Assembly: GCF_002887815.1 (NCBI RefSeq)
Contig: NZ_PDHO01000034.1
Span: 1-45,128, forward strand
Length of the DNA: 45,128 nt
Direction: 5' to 3'
Source of the DNA: Mycobacterium sp. ENV421
GTDB taxonomy: Bacteria > Actinomycetota > Actinomycetes > Mycobacteriales > Mycobacteriaceae
The position numbers and the translations under genes are program-made. Below the pieces are notes generated by a model. The model saw only the letters and a program-made list of their open reading frames with translations. It did no database searches and was not told the DNA's origin. Shown piece by piece: positions 1-8,143 of the stretch; positions within the stretch are counted from its first letter, which is position 1, and each line of letters begins with the position of its first letter.

Positions 1-56
1 CAACCTCCCCGCTGAAAACGACACCGACCGACTCCACGCAGCTTGACAACGCCCGC
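1..56. other. Unexplained sequence interrupting add, possible IS end
   Basis: Bases 1 to about 56 do not encode the adenosine deaminase continuation. Read on the minus strand the segment begins near TTGTCAAGCTGCG and contains GTGTCGTTTTCAGCGGGG. The sharp junction inside a conserved gene suggests the terminus of an insertion element, perhaps of the IS21 type, whose ends start with TG. An assembly or contig junction explains it equally well. Too little is present to see a transposase or the second inverted repeat. Confidence 0.35.
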
Positions 57-651
57 GCATGTACTCGAATGCGTCGAGGTGGCGGGTGGGTGGATAGCCG
101 GCCTCCGCACCGGCGATGTCGAACCCGACCACCCCCTTGTCACGGAACCGGATCGCCAGTGCGGCGATCTCCCGCGATCGCGCGGCATGGCGCATCGCGG
201 TCACGAGGCAGCGCACCACGATCGGCCGGCCGTCGGCTGCGGCGGCCTTCTCCCCGTCGGCGAAGCCGGCCAGCACCGCGTCGACCACCGCGTCGAGGGA
301 CAACCCGCCGTCGATGTGCAGTTCCGGGGCGAACCGCACCTCGGCGTACACCACGTTGTCGGCGGCCAGATCCGCCACGCATTCGAACGCCACCCGGTGT
401 AGGGACTCGGGGGTTTGCATGACGGCGACGGTGTGGGCGAAGGGTTCGAGGTAGCGCACCAGCGACCCGCTGTGCGCGGCGGTGCGGAAGAACTCGGCCA
501 GTCCGGCCTCGTCGGTCGCCGGCAGCCCGTCGTACCCGATCTGACCGGCGATGTCGAGGACGGTGGCCGGGCGCAGACCCCCGTCGAGGTGGTCGTGCAG
601 CAGCGCCTTGGGTGCTCGGCCGATCATCTCCGGCGTCAGCGGTGTGGTCAT
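1..651 (-). CDS. add: Adenosine deaminase, 3' part missing or disrupted at window edge
   Basis: Deaminates adenosine and deoxyadenosine to (deoxy)inosine in purine salvage; cytoplasmic. The ATG at 649-651 overlaps the deoA stop (ATGA), so it is the last gene of the cdd-deoA-add operon. The frame reads MTTPLTPEMIGRAPKALLHDHLDGG with the metal-binding HxH (HDH), then HSGSL, VRFAPELH and GFDIAGAEAGYPPTRHLDAF. Similarity ends abruptly after 'EYMR' (about base 56). The next expected block (NARFTIHAGE, with the catalytic His/Glu) is replaced by about 18 unrelated codons that stay open to base 1. About 199 of an expected 360 or so residues are therefore recognisable. Either the gene is interrupted by inserted DNA or the window starts at a rearrangement or assembly junction. 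Family assignment is certain; functionality is doubtful. Confidence 0.9.
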   Translation of the reverse strand, partial: MTTPLTPEMIGRAPKALLHDHLDGGLRPATVLDIAGQIGYDGLPATDEAGLAEFFRTAAHSGSLVRYLEPFAHTVAVMQTPESLHRVAFECVADLAADNVVYAEVRFAPELHIDGGLSLDAVVDAVLAGFADGEKAAAADGRPIVVRCLVTAMRHAARSREIAALAIRFRDKGVVGFDIAGAEAGYPPTRHLDAFEYMRGRCQAAWSRSVSFSAGRL

Positions 652-1970
652 CGGGCGATCCGATCGATGATGAGCGGGCGTGGGTTCGGCGGGCAGGAGC
701 GCAGCGACCCGGGAAGAGATTTCGGGGGAACATCGACGACGGAGAAGGCGCCGTCCAGTTCGCCCATCGCGGCGGGGATCCGCTCCGGGGTGTCGGTATA
801 GAGGGTGAACAGCGGCTCGCCTGCGCTCACCGGCTCCCCGGGTCTGCGGTGGATGCGTATGCCGGCGCCGAATTGCACAGGCTGACCCGGGGCGGCCCGG
901 CCCGCGCCGAGTCGCCAGACGGCAAGCCCCATCGCCATAGCGTCGATGTCCCCCATTGTGCCGCCTCGCGGTGCCGGCACGGTCTCGGAATGGGCACCGA
1001 TCGGAAGCTGTGCGTGAACGTCGCCGCCCTGTGCGGTGACCAGAGCGCGGAAATGATCCATCGCGGTTCCGTCGTGCAGGGTCTGCGCCGGATCGCGACC
1101 GTCGATCCCGGCCAGAGCCAGCATCTCCCGTGCCAGCCGGACCGTCAGCTCCACGACGTCGTCGGGGCCGCCGCCGGCCAGCACCTCGAGTGACTCCGCG
1201 ACCTCCAGGGCGTTACCGACCGTGCGGCCGAGGGGGACGTCCATATCGGTCAGGACGGCAACGGTCGGCACGCCGTGGGCCAGACCCAGCTCGACCATGG
1301 TGGCGGCCAGTTCCCTCGACTCGTCTTCCGTTTTCAAGAACGCACCGCGGCCGACCTTCACGTCGAGCACCAGCGCGTCGGCGCCCTCGGCCAGCTTCTT
1401 GCTCATCACCGAGCTGGCGATCAACGGCAGCGACTCCACCGAGCCGGTCACATCCCGCAGTGCGTAGATCTTCCGGTCCGCGGGCGCCAACTCTCCGGCG
1501 GCGAAGATCGCCGCACCGATCTCGGACAGCTGCTGGCGCACTTGCGCTTTGGAGATCTCGGCGGTGAACCCCGGGATCGACTCCAGCTTGTCCAGGGTGC
1601 CACCGGTGTGCCCGAGTCCCCGGCCTGCGGCCTGCGGAACCGCCGCACCGCAGGCGGCGACGACGGGCACCAGCGGAATGGTGATCTTGTCGCCCACACC
1701 GCCGGTGGAATGTTTGTCCACCGTCGGACGGCCGAGATCGCTGAAGTCCAGACGCTCGCCCGAGGCGATCATCGCGGACGTCCAGCGGGAGATCTCGCCG
1801 CGGTCCATCCCGCGCAGGAAGATCGCCATCAGCAGCGCCGACATCTGTTCGTCGGCGACCCTGCCATGGGTGTAGGCGTCGATCACCCAATCGATGGCCT
1901 CGTCGCTCAACCGGCCACCGTCACGTTTGACCCGGATGACCGTCGGCGCATCGAATGTGAACTGCGTCAC
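648..1970 (-). CDS. deoA: Thymidine phosphorylase
   Basis: Phosphorolysis of thymidine and deoxyuridine to base plus deoxyribose-1-phosphate in pyrimidine salvage. The 440-residue product has the family layout: an N-terminal helical domain, the phosphate-binding glycine-rich motif DKHSTGGVGDK (residues 85-95), GRGLGHTGGTLDKLE, the LMSKKLAEG-like block and a C-terminal alpha/beta domain (GAGIRIHRRPGEPV). The GTG start (1968-1970) overlaps the cdd stop in a GTGA, and its stop overlaps the add start in an ATGA, so translation is probably coupled across the operon. Length is normal. Function and start are secure. Confidence 0.97.
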   Translation of the reverse strand: MTQFTFDAPTVIRVKRDGGRLSDEAIDWVIDAYTHGRVADEQMSALLMAIFLRGMDRGEISRWTSAMIASGERLDFSDLGRPTVDKHSTGGVGDKITIPLVPVVAACGAAVPQAAGRGLGHTGGTLDKLESIPGFTAEISKAQVRQQLSEIGAAIFAAGELAPADRKIYALRDVTGSVESLPLIASSVMSKKLAEGADALVLDVKVGRGAFLKTEDESRELAATMVELGLAHGVPTVAVLTDMDVPLGRTVGNALEVAESLEVLAGGGPDDVVELTVRLAREMLALAGIDGRDPAQTLHDGTAMDHFRALVTAQGGDVHAQLPIGAHSETVPAPRGGTMGDIDAMAMGLAVWRLGAGRAAPGQPVQFGAGIRIHRRPGEPVSAGEPLFTLYTDTPERIPAAMGELDGAFSVVDVPPKSLPGSLRSCPPNPRPLIIDRIAR

Positions 1971-2380
1971 GGCTTTTCCCGTTCCACCCGGGCCAGGTCA
2001 TCGGGGCCGAACGCGTCGGGCAGCAGCTCGGCCAGCCGGCGCGGACCCTCGGCGTGATCGACGAGCAACTCCGGCCCGCCGTGCTCGAGCAGAAGTTGAC
2101 GACACCGCCCGCAGGGCATCAGGGCGGCCCCGGTGGCGTCGACGACCGCCACGGCCCGCAGTCGTCCGCCGCCGCCGGAAACCAGTGCGCAGACCACCGC
2201 GCATTCGGCACAGAGACCTAGGCCATATGAGACATTCTCCACATTGGCGCCGGTGACCACGCGACCGTCATCGACCAGCGCCGCAGCCCCGACCGGGAAC
2301 CCGGAATACGGCGCGTAGGCGCGAGCGGATACGTCAATTGCCTTGTCACGCAAGGCCATCCAGTCGATTTGTGACGCCAT
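1967..2380 (-). CDS. cdd: Cytidine deaminase
   Basis: Hydrolytic deamination of cytidine and deoxycytidine to uridine; the small tetrameric bacterial class, 137 residues. Zinc ligands and the catalytic acid are visible as C57-A-E59 and P89-C90-G-R-C93, with the substrate loop GANVENVSYG at 44-53. First gene of the leftward cdd-deoA-add operon, overlapping deoA by four bases. The upstream interval shared with sdhC holds a perfect palindrome that could be its operator. Confidence 0.97.
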   Translation of the reverse strand: MASQIDWMALRDKAIDVSARAYAPYSGFPVGAAALVDDGRVVTGANVENVSYGLGLCAECAVVCALVSGGGGRLRAVAVVDATGAALMPCGRCRQLLLEHGGPELLVDHAEGPRRLAELLPDAFGPDDLARVEREKP

Positions 2381-2553
2381 GACTAGCTCAACCCACCCCT
2401 ACTGAATGCATTCACCAACCGCCTCGCCGCATTTGTCACCCACCGGCCGAATGGGCCGAGAGCCGCATCTTGTCCCTGCACCGTAATTCTTTCGACCGTA
2501 CAAACGGAGTTAGAGTCCAATCCATAACGCAACGATGGTGTTGGAGGCGCTGA
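2381..2553. promoter_or_regulatory. Divergent cdd / sdhC promoter region
   Basis: A 173-bp intergenic region must hold the promoters of both operons. For sdhC, GGAGG about 10 bases before the ATG is a good ribosome-binding site. A CATAAC or TAGAGT hexamer some 30-40 bases upstream could be the -10, but no convincing -35 pairs with it. The palindrome at 2403-2414 sits on the cdd side. No small gene was seen here. Confidence 0.5.
2403..2414. promoter_or_regulatory. Perfect 12-bp palindrome upstream of cdd
   Basis: TGAATGCATTCA is its own reverse complement and lies 23 bases upstream of the cdd start, in the cdd/sdhC divergent interval. The position fits a repressor operator for the nucleoside-salvage operon. 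No matching regulator is encoded in the window, so the role is inferred only. Confidence 0.4.
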
Positions 2554-2976
2554 ATGAGTACAGCGGCACCGGTCGTGCCGGCCCCGCGCGACAAGTCGAC
2601 GAGGCGACGGCGCACCCTTTACCGCGGTGACCCGGGAATGTGGTCGTGGGTGCTGCATCGCATCACCGGCACCACGATCTTCTTCTTCCTCTTCGTCCAC
2701 GTCCTGGACACCGCGCTGGTACGGGTCAGCCCGCAGGCCTACAACGAAGTCGTCGAGACCTACAAGACGCCGATCATCGGCCTGATGGAGATCGGCCTGG
2801 TGGCCGCGCTGCTGTATCACGCACTCAACGGCGTGCGGATCATCCTGATCGACTTCTGGTGGAAAGGCCCCCGCTATCAGCGGCAGATGCTGTGGGGTGT
2901 GGCCGCGGTCTGGCTGCTGGTGATGGTGCCTTCCCTGGTGATCATCGGCATGCACATGGCGGAGCGGTTCCTGTGA
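2554..2976 (+). CDS. sdhC: Succinate dehydrogenase cytochrome b556 subunit
   Basis: Membrane anchor of complex II, carrying haem and quinone sites. The 140 residues show a basic N-terminus and three hydrophobic segments at about 34-53, 76-98 and 113-133. Conserved SWVLHRITG (quinone-site region) and LYHALNGVRIILID (haem-ligand His) are present. First gene of sdhCDAB; its TGA overlaps the GTG of sdhD. GGAGG lies before the ATG. This is the mycobacterial Sdh2 type (Rv3316-Rv3319 order). Confidence 0.96.
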   Translation: MSTAAPVVPAPRDKSTRRRRTLYRGDPGMWSWVLHRITGTTIFFFLFVHVLDTALVRVSPQAYNEVVETYKTPIIGLMEIGLVAALLYHALNGVRIILIDFWWKGPRYQRQMLWGVAAVWLLVMVPSLVIIGMHMAERFL

Positions 2977-3434
2977 CCGCGCCCGAGAGCCGGCTGGGAC
3001 CGCCCGCTCCGATTCTGGAACGCAATCACGACCGCCCGGCCGGGCTGGACAACCCACGCACCCCGCGCCGGCGGTCCGGCATGCCGAACTTCGAGAAGTA
3101 CGCATGGCTGTTCATGCGGTTCTCCGGCGTCGTCCTGATCTTCCTGGCGCTGGGTCACCTGTTCATCGGGCTGATGTGGGACGGCGGCGTCTACCGGATC
3201 GACTTCAACTACGTCGCCCAGCGCTGGGCCTCGCCGTTCTGGCAGACCTGGGACCTGCTGCTGCTGTGGCTGGCGCAGCTGCACGGCGGCAACGGGATCC
3301 GCATGATCATCGGCGACTATGCCCGCAAGGACTCCACCAAGTTCTGGCTGAATTCCCTGCTGGTGATCTCGATGCTCATCACGTTGGTGGTGGGCACCTA
3401 CGTCCTTCTCACCTTCGATCCCAACATCTCCTAG
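2973..3434 (+). CDS. sdhD: Succinate dehydrogenase membrane anchor subunit
   Basis: Second membrane anchor of complex II, 153 residues from a GTG overlapping the sdhC stop by four bases (GTGA). An in-frame upstream extension exists but lies wholly inside sdhC, so the GTG is preferred. After a proline- and arginine-rich N-terminus of about 40 residues there are three hydrophobic segments. The LHGGNGIRMIIGDYARK block corresponds to the haem/quinone region. It ends 18 bases before sdhA, which has its own GAGG ribosome-binding site. Confidence 0.93.
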   Translation: MTAPESRLGPPAPILERNHDRPAGLDNPRTPRRRSGMPNFEKYAWLFMRFSGVVLIFLALGHLFIGLMWDGGVYRIDFNYVAQRWASPFWQTWDLLLLWLAQLHGGNGIRMIIGDYARKDSTKFWLNSLLVISMLITLVVGTYVLLTFDPNIS

Positions 3435-3452
3435 AAGCACTTCGAGGCGAAA

Positions 3453-5207
3453 ATGATTACCGAACACCGCTACGACGTGGTCATCGTCGGGGCAGGCGGG
3501 GCCGGCATGCGCGCCGCAGTCGAGGCCGGCCCCCGGGCGCGGACCGCGGTGCTGACCAAGCTGTATCCCACCCGATCGCACACCGGCGCCGCCCAGGGCG
3601 GCATGTGCGCGGCGCTGGCCAATGTCGAAGAGGACAACTGGGAGTGGCACACCTTCGACACGGTCAAGGGCGGTGACTACCTCGCCGACCAGGACGCCGT
3701 TGAGATCATGTGCAAGGAAGCCATCGACGCGGTGCTCGATCTCGAGAAAATGGGCATGCCGTTCAACCGCACCCCGGAAGGCCGCATCGACCAGCGCCGG
3801 TTCGGCGGGCACACCCGCGATCACGGCAAGGCTCCGGTTCGCCGGGCGTGCTACGCCGCCGACCGCACCGGCCACATGATCCTGCAGACGCTGTACCAAA
3901 ACTGCGTCAAGCATGACGTGGAGTTCTTCAACGAGTTCTATGCCCTCGACCTGGTGTTGACCGAGACCCCCAGCGGCCCGGTGGCCAGCGGCGTGGTGGC
4001 ATACGAATTGGCGACAGGCAATATTCACGTCTTCCACGCCAAGGCCATCGTGTTCGCCACTGGCGGCTCCGGCCGGATGTACAAGACCACCTCCAACGCC
4101 CACACGCTGACCGGCGACGGCCTGGGCATCATCTTCCGCAAGGGACTTCCCTTGGAGGACATGGAGTTTCACCAGTTCCACCCGACAGGCCTGGCCGGCC
4201 TGGGGATCCTCATCTCCGAAGCCGTCCGAGGCGAGGGCGGCCGGTTGCTCAATGGCGAAGGCGAACGCTTCATGGAGCGCTACGCCCCCACCATCGTCGA
4301 CCTGGCGCCCCGCGACATCGTCGCCCGCTCGATGGTTCTCGAAGTGCTGGAGGGCCGCGGCGCCGGACCGCACAAGGACTACGTCTACATCGACGTCCGC
4401 CACCTCGGCGCGGATGTGCTGGAAGCCAAGCTGCCTGACATCACCGAGTTCGCCCGTACCTACCTCGGCGTGGACCCGGTCAAGGAACTGGTGCCGGTCT
4501 ACCCCACCTGCCACTACGTGATGGGCGGCATCCCGACCACGATCACCGGACAGGTGTTGCGGGACAACAACACCACGGTGCCCGGCCTCTACGCCGCGGG
4601 CGAATGCGCATGCGTGTCGGTGCACGGCGCGAACCGCCTGGGCACCAACTCGCTGCTGGACATCAACGTCTTCGGCCGTCGCGCCGGGATCTCGGCCGCG
4701 AACTACGCCCTCGGCCACGACTTCGTCGACATGCCCGAGCAGCCGGCCGGCATGGTCGTGACCTGGGTCTCCGACATCCTCAGCGAACACGGCAACGAGC
4801 GGGTGGCCGACATCCGCAGTGCCCTGCAGCAGTCGATGGACAACAACGCCGCGGTGTTCCGCACCGAGGAGACCCTCAAGCAGGCACTCACCGACATCCA
4901 CGCCCTCAAGGAGCGCTACGCCCGAATCAGCGTGCACGACAAGGGAAAGCGGTACAACAGCGACCTGCTCGACGCCATCGAGCTGGGCTTCCTGCTGGAA
5001 CTGGCCGAGGTCACCGTCGTCGGCGCGCTGAACCGCAAGGAGTCCCGCGGCGGCCACGCCCGCGAGGATTACCCCAACCGCGACGACACCAACTACATGC
5101 GGCACACGATGGCCTACAAGGAAGGCACCGAGCTGCTGTCTGACATCCGGCTGGACTACAAGCCCGTCGTGCAGACCCGTTACGAGCCGATGGAGCGCAA
5201 GTATTAA
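3453..5207 (+). CDS. sdhA: Succinate dehydrogenase flavoprotein subunit
   Basis: Catalytic subunit oxidising succinate to fumarate with covalently bound FAD. The 584 residues begin with the dinucleotide-binding fold (YDVVIVGAGGAGMRAA, 7-22). SHTGAAQGG (from 42) carries His43, the expected flavinylation site. FHQFHPTGL, GEGGRLLNGEGERFMERY, ECACVSVHGANRLGTNSLL and the C-terminal RKESRGGHAREDYPNRDD are all standard succinate dehydrogenase / fumarate reductase motifs. Its TAA shares one base with the sdhB ATG. Confidence 0.98.
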   Translation: MITEHRYDVVIVGAGGAGMRAAVEAGPRARTAVLTKLYPTRSHTGAAQGGMCAALANVEEDNWEWHTFDTVKGGDYLADQDAVEIMCKEAIDAVLDLEKMGMPFNRTPEGRIDQRRFGGHTRDHGKAPVRRACYAADRTGHMILQTLYQNCVKHDVEFFNEFYALDLVLTETPSGPVASGVVAYELATGNIHVFHAKAIVFATGGSGRMYKTTSNAHTLTGDGLGIIFRKGLPLEDMEFHQFHPTGLAGLGILISEAVRGEGGRLLNGEGERFMERYAPTIVDLAPRDIVARSMVLEVLEGRGAGPHKDYVYIDVRHLGADVLEAKLPDITEFARTYLGVDPVKELVPVYPTCHYVMGGIPTTITGQVLRDNNTTVPGLYAAGECACVSVHGANRLGTNSLLDINVFGRRAGISAANYALGHDFVDMPEQPAGMVVTWVSDILSEHGNERVADIRSALQQSMDNNAAVFRTEETLKQALTDIHALKERYARISVHDKGKRYNSDLLDAIELGFLLELAEVTVVGALNRKESRGGHAREDYPNRDDTNYMRHTMAYKEGTELLSDIRLDYKPVVQTRYEPMERKY

Positions 5208-5977
5208 TGACGATCGCACCTGACGTTAAAGAGCCCGCCCTGCCGCCGATTCCGAACGGGGCGGTGATGGTGACGCTCAAGATCGCGCGGTTCAACCCGG
5301 AGGATCCCGACAGCGCCGGCTACCAGAGTTTCCGGGTGCCGTGTCTGCCCAGTGACCGCCTGCTGAACCTGCTGATCTATGTGAAGAGCTACCTGGACGG
5401 CACGCTGACCTTCCGCCGTTCCTGCGCCCACGGGGTGTGCGGGTCGGATGCGATGCGGATCAACGGCGTCAACCGGCTGGCGTGCAAGGTCCTGATGCGC
5501 GACCTGCTGCCGAAGAAGGACAAGCCGCTCACCATCACCATCGAGCCCATCCGCGGCCTGGCCGTGGAGAAGGACCTGGTGGTCAACATGGAGCCGTTCT
5601 TCGACGCCTACCGCGCGGTCAAGCCGTACCTGATCACGTCGGGCAACGCACCCACCCGGGAACGCATTCAGAGCCCGACCGACCGGGCCCGCTACGACGA
5701 CACCACCAAGTGCATCCTGTGCGCGTGCTGCACCACCAGCTGCCCGGTGTACTGGAGCGAAGGGTCGTACTTCGGGCCCGCCGCGATCGTGAACGCGCAC
5801 CGGTTCATCTTCGACAGCCGCGACGAGGGCGCCGCCGAACGCCTCGACATCCTCAACGACGTCGACGGCGTCTGGCGCTGCCGCACCACGTTCAACTGCA
5901 CAGACGCCTGCCCCCGCGGCATCGAGGTCACGAAGGCCATCCAGGAGGTCAAGCGCGCACTGATGTTCGCGCGCTGA
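5207..5977 (+). CDS. sdhB: Succinate dehydrogenase iron-sulfur subunit
   Basis: Electron-transfer subunit of complex II, 256 residues. The [2Fe-2S] ligands lie in RRSCAHGVCGSDAM (C73, C78) and C93. The [4Fe-4S] and [3Fe-4S] ligands lie in CILCACCTTSCP (169-180) and at C225, C231 and C235. The start ATG shares its first base with the sdhA stop, giving tight coupling. Last gene of the operon; no clear U-tailed hairpin follows, only short repeated CGAGTCGG words in the 78-bp gap to the next gene. Confidence 0.98.
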   Translation: MTIAPDVKEPALPPIPNGAVMVTLKIARFNPEDPDSAGYQSFRVPCLPSDRLLNLLIYVKSYLDGTLTFRRSCAHGVCGSDAMRINGVNRLACKVLMRDLLPKKDKPLTITIEPIRGLAVEKDLVVNMEPFFDAYRAVKPYLITSGNAPTRERIQSPTDRARYDDTTKCILCACCTTSCPVYWSEGSYFGPAAIVNAHRFIFDSRDEGAAERLDILNDVDGVWRCRTTFNCTDACPRGIEVTKAIQEVKRALMFAR

Positions 5978-6055
5978 CCCCGAGTCGGCCAAAACCCTAC
6001 CCGTAGGCCCGATTCGAGAGCACAATGGCAGTTCGCTCCGAGTCGGGGGGGACTC

Positions 6056-8143
6056 ATGCCATCGGCGATCGGGTGGTGCCGCACCGGCGGCTTGGCAGTT
6101 GCCGTGGGCGCCTGCGTGGCGCTGAGCTGCCCCGCTGTCGCGGCCGCCGATTCGCACGACTCCAGCAGCTCGTCGCACAGCGTCGGCCACGCGAAACCCA
6201 AAAACGGTATCACCTCGCCGGCCCGCAATCGCATATCCACCAAGGCGCCTAGTGCCGCCAGGCCCCGGCCCGCAATCGCCGCGCGGCTGCCGCACCCCGT
6301 CGAATCGGTGTTCTCGGCGGTCCTGGGCGCGCTGACCTTCGCGCGCCGCGAGTTCGAGCACACGCTGTTCAACAAGGTGCCGACGATCGGCTACGACCCG
6401 ACCAAGAACAGCCTCACCGCCGGCAATGCCATCACCGGCAACGTCGGCGCGACAGATCCCGAGAACGATCCCCTCGGCTACAAAGTCACGCAGCAGCCGA
6501 CGTCGGGGACGGTGACCATCGACGCCCACGGCACCTTCGTCTACACGCCCGGTGCGCCGATGCAGGCCGGGGACACCGCCCAATTCGTCGTCGCCGTCAT
6601 CGACCGCGGAATGGGGCTGCACGGAATCCGCTCGCTGCTCTCACCACAGACCGCCGGCACCACCACCGCCACCATCACGGTGGCGGCCATCGTGGCCGCG
6701 CCACCGCAGCTGACCGTCTCCGATGCCACCGCGACCGAGCCCGGGCCGCGGGTCGGCGCCGGCTACTGGCACACCAGCGGCAATCAAATCCTCGACGCCG
6801 CAGGCAATCCGGTGCAGATTGCCGGCGTCAACTGGTACGGCTTCGAAGGCTACAACGGCGTCCCCGACGGGCTGTGGACACGCAATTACAAAGACATGAT
6901 GGACCAAATCCTCGGGGAGGGCTTCAACACGATCCGGCTCCCTTACTCGCAGGACGTCCTGCACGGCCAGGTCCCGGGCGACAGCATCGACTTCACCATC
7001 AATCCCGACCTGCAAGGCCTGACGTCGATCCAGGTGATGGACACCATCATCGACTACGCGGGCGAGATCGGCCTCAAAGTCATTCTCGACCACCACCGTA
7101 ACGACGCAGGCATCAGCACCACGGCCAACGGCCTCTGGTACGACGACAAGTACAGCGAGACGGACTGGGTCAACGACTGGGTATCGCTCGTTGCGCGCTA
7201 CGCCGGGAACCCGACCGTGATCGGCATCGACCTGCACAACGAACCGTACAACTGCACCTGGGGCGGCGGCGGCGCCGACGACTGGGCCCGCGCCGCCGAA
7301 CGTGCAGGCAACGCGATCCTCGCCGTCAACCCCAACCTGTTGATCATGGTCGAGGGCATCGGCGTTTACGACAACCAATTCTATTGGTGGGGCGGCAATC
7401 TGATGGGCGTCAAGGATCGCCCGATCCTGCTGAACGTGCCCGACCGAGTGGTCTACTCGCCGCACGACTATCCGAACTCGCTGTTCCCCCAGGCGTGGTT
7501 CACCGGCGACAACTTCGGAGCCGGGCTGCCGGATGTCTTCACCAACGCCTGGGGCTACATCTACAAAGACAACATCGCCCCGATCTATCTCGGCGAGTTC
7601 GGCACCAGCCTCACCGACCAGAAGGACATCATCTGGTTCGAGGCCCTCACCTCATACCTGTCCGGCGATTTCGACAACAACGGAACCATCGACATCCCCG
7701 CCGGCGACGAGCCCATCAGCTGGACGTACTGGGCGTGGAATGCCAGCTTCGTCGACAACGGCGGCATCCTGACCGACGACTGGACCACGGTCGACCCGAA
7801 CAAGTTGTCCTACCTCACGCCCATCCAGTTCGACTTCAACGACCGCAGTCCCGCGTCGACGGCCACGTTCACCGTGTCACTGACAGCTGCCTCAGACCAG
7901 ACCGTCACCGTGCACTACGCCACCTCGGGCGGCACTGCCACCGAGGGTAGCGACTTCGTCGGCGCCGCGGGCACGGTGACCTTCCTCCCCGGCGAGACGA
8001 GCAAAACCGTTGCGGTGACGGTGCTCGGCGATTCCGCGGCGGAGAACACCGAGACATTCACCGTTGCGCTGTCCGGTCCGGCCAACGCCACGTTGGCCGA
8101 TGCCACCGGCGTCGGCACGATCGTGGATCACACCACCCTCTAG
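6056..8143 (+). CDS. Secreted GH5-family glycoside hydrolase nested in a Calx-beta domain
   Basis: Probable exported endoglucanase or related beta-glycanase, 695 residues. The signal peptide spans about 1-31 (AVAA-A). A low-complexity linker follows to 105, then an Ig/cadherin-like beta module (about 107-211, motif DPENDPLGYKVTQQPTSGTV). Residues 219-228 (LTVSDATATE) match the first strand of a Calx-beta domain. The GH5 TIM barrel occupies about 234-590, with acid/base Glu396 (DLHNEPYN) and nucleophile Glu514 (YLGEFGT). The rest of a Calx-beta domain follows (603-690: ATFTVSLT, VHYATSGGTATEGSDF, GETSKTVAV, ETFTV, GVGTIVD). The Gly-rich pre-ATG run GGGGGGGA is the ribosome-binding site. The family call is firm; the substrate (cellulose, other beta-glucan or mannan) is not determinable. 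Confidence 0.88.
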   Translation: MPSAIGWCRTGGLAVAVGACVALSCPAVAAADSHDSSSSSHSVGHAKPKNGITSPARNRISTKAPSAARPRPAIAARLPHPVESVFSAVLGALTFARREFEHTLFNKVPTIGYDPTKNSLTAGNAITGNVGATDPENDPLGYKVTQQPTSGTVTIDAHGTFVYTPGAPMQAGDTAQFVVAVIDRGMGLHGIRSLLSPQTAGTTTATITVAAIVAAPPQLTVSDATATEPGPRVGAGYWHTSGNQILDAAGNPVQIAGVNWYGFEGYNGVPDGLWTRNYKDMMDQILGEGFNTIRLPYSQDVLHGQVPGDSIDFTINPDLQGLTSIQVMDTIIDYAGEIGLKVILDHHRNDAGISTTANGLWYDDKYSETDWVNDWVSLVARYAGNPTVIGIDLHNEPYNCTWGGGGADDWARAAERAGNAILAVNPNLLIMVEGIGVYDNQFYWWGGNLMGVKDRPILLNVPDRVVYSPHDYPNSLFPQAWFTGDNFGAGLPDVFTNAWGYIYKDNIAPIYLGEFGTSLTDQKDIIWFEALTSYLSGDFDNNGTIDIPAGDEPISWTYWAWNASFVDNGGILTDDWTTVDPNKLSYLTPIQFDFNDRSPASTATFTVSLTAASDQTVTVHYATSGGTATEGSDFVGAAGTVTFLPGETSKTVAVTVLGDSAAENTETFTVALSGPANATLADATGVGTIVDHTTL

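Noticed and set aside
2877..5219. Long open frame of about 780 codons antisense to sdhD-sdhA
   Set aside because: It mirrors the codon bias of sdhA in GC-rich DNA, has no recognisable domain and no upstream ribosome-binding site. The opposite strand encodes a complete flavoprotein.
5978..6055. Repeated CGAGTCGG words before the glycosidase as an operator
   Set aside because: Two short direct GC-rich words at irregular spacing are expected by chance at this base composition.
5204..6622. Open frame of about 470 codons antisense to sdhB and the glycosidase start
   Set aside because: Shadow frame crossing two real genes and the intergenic gap; composition is that of a complement of coding sequence.
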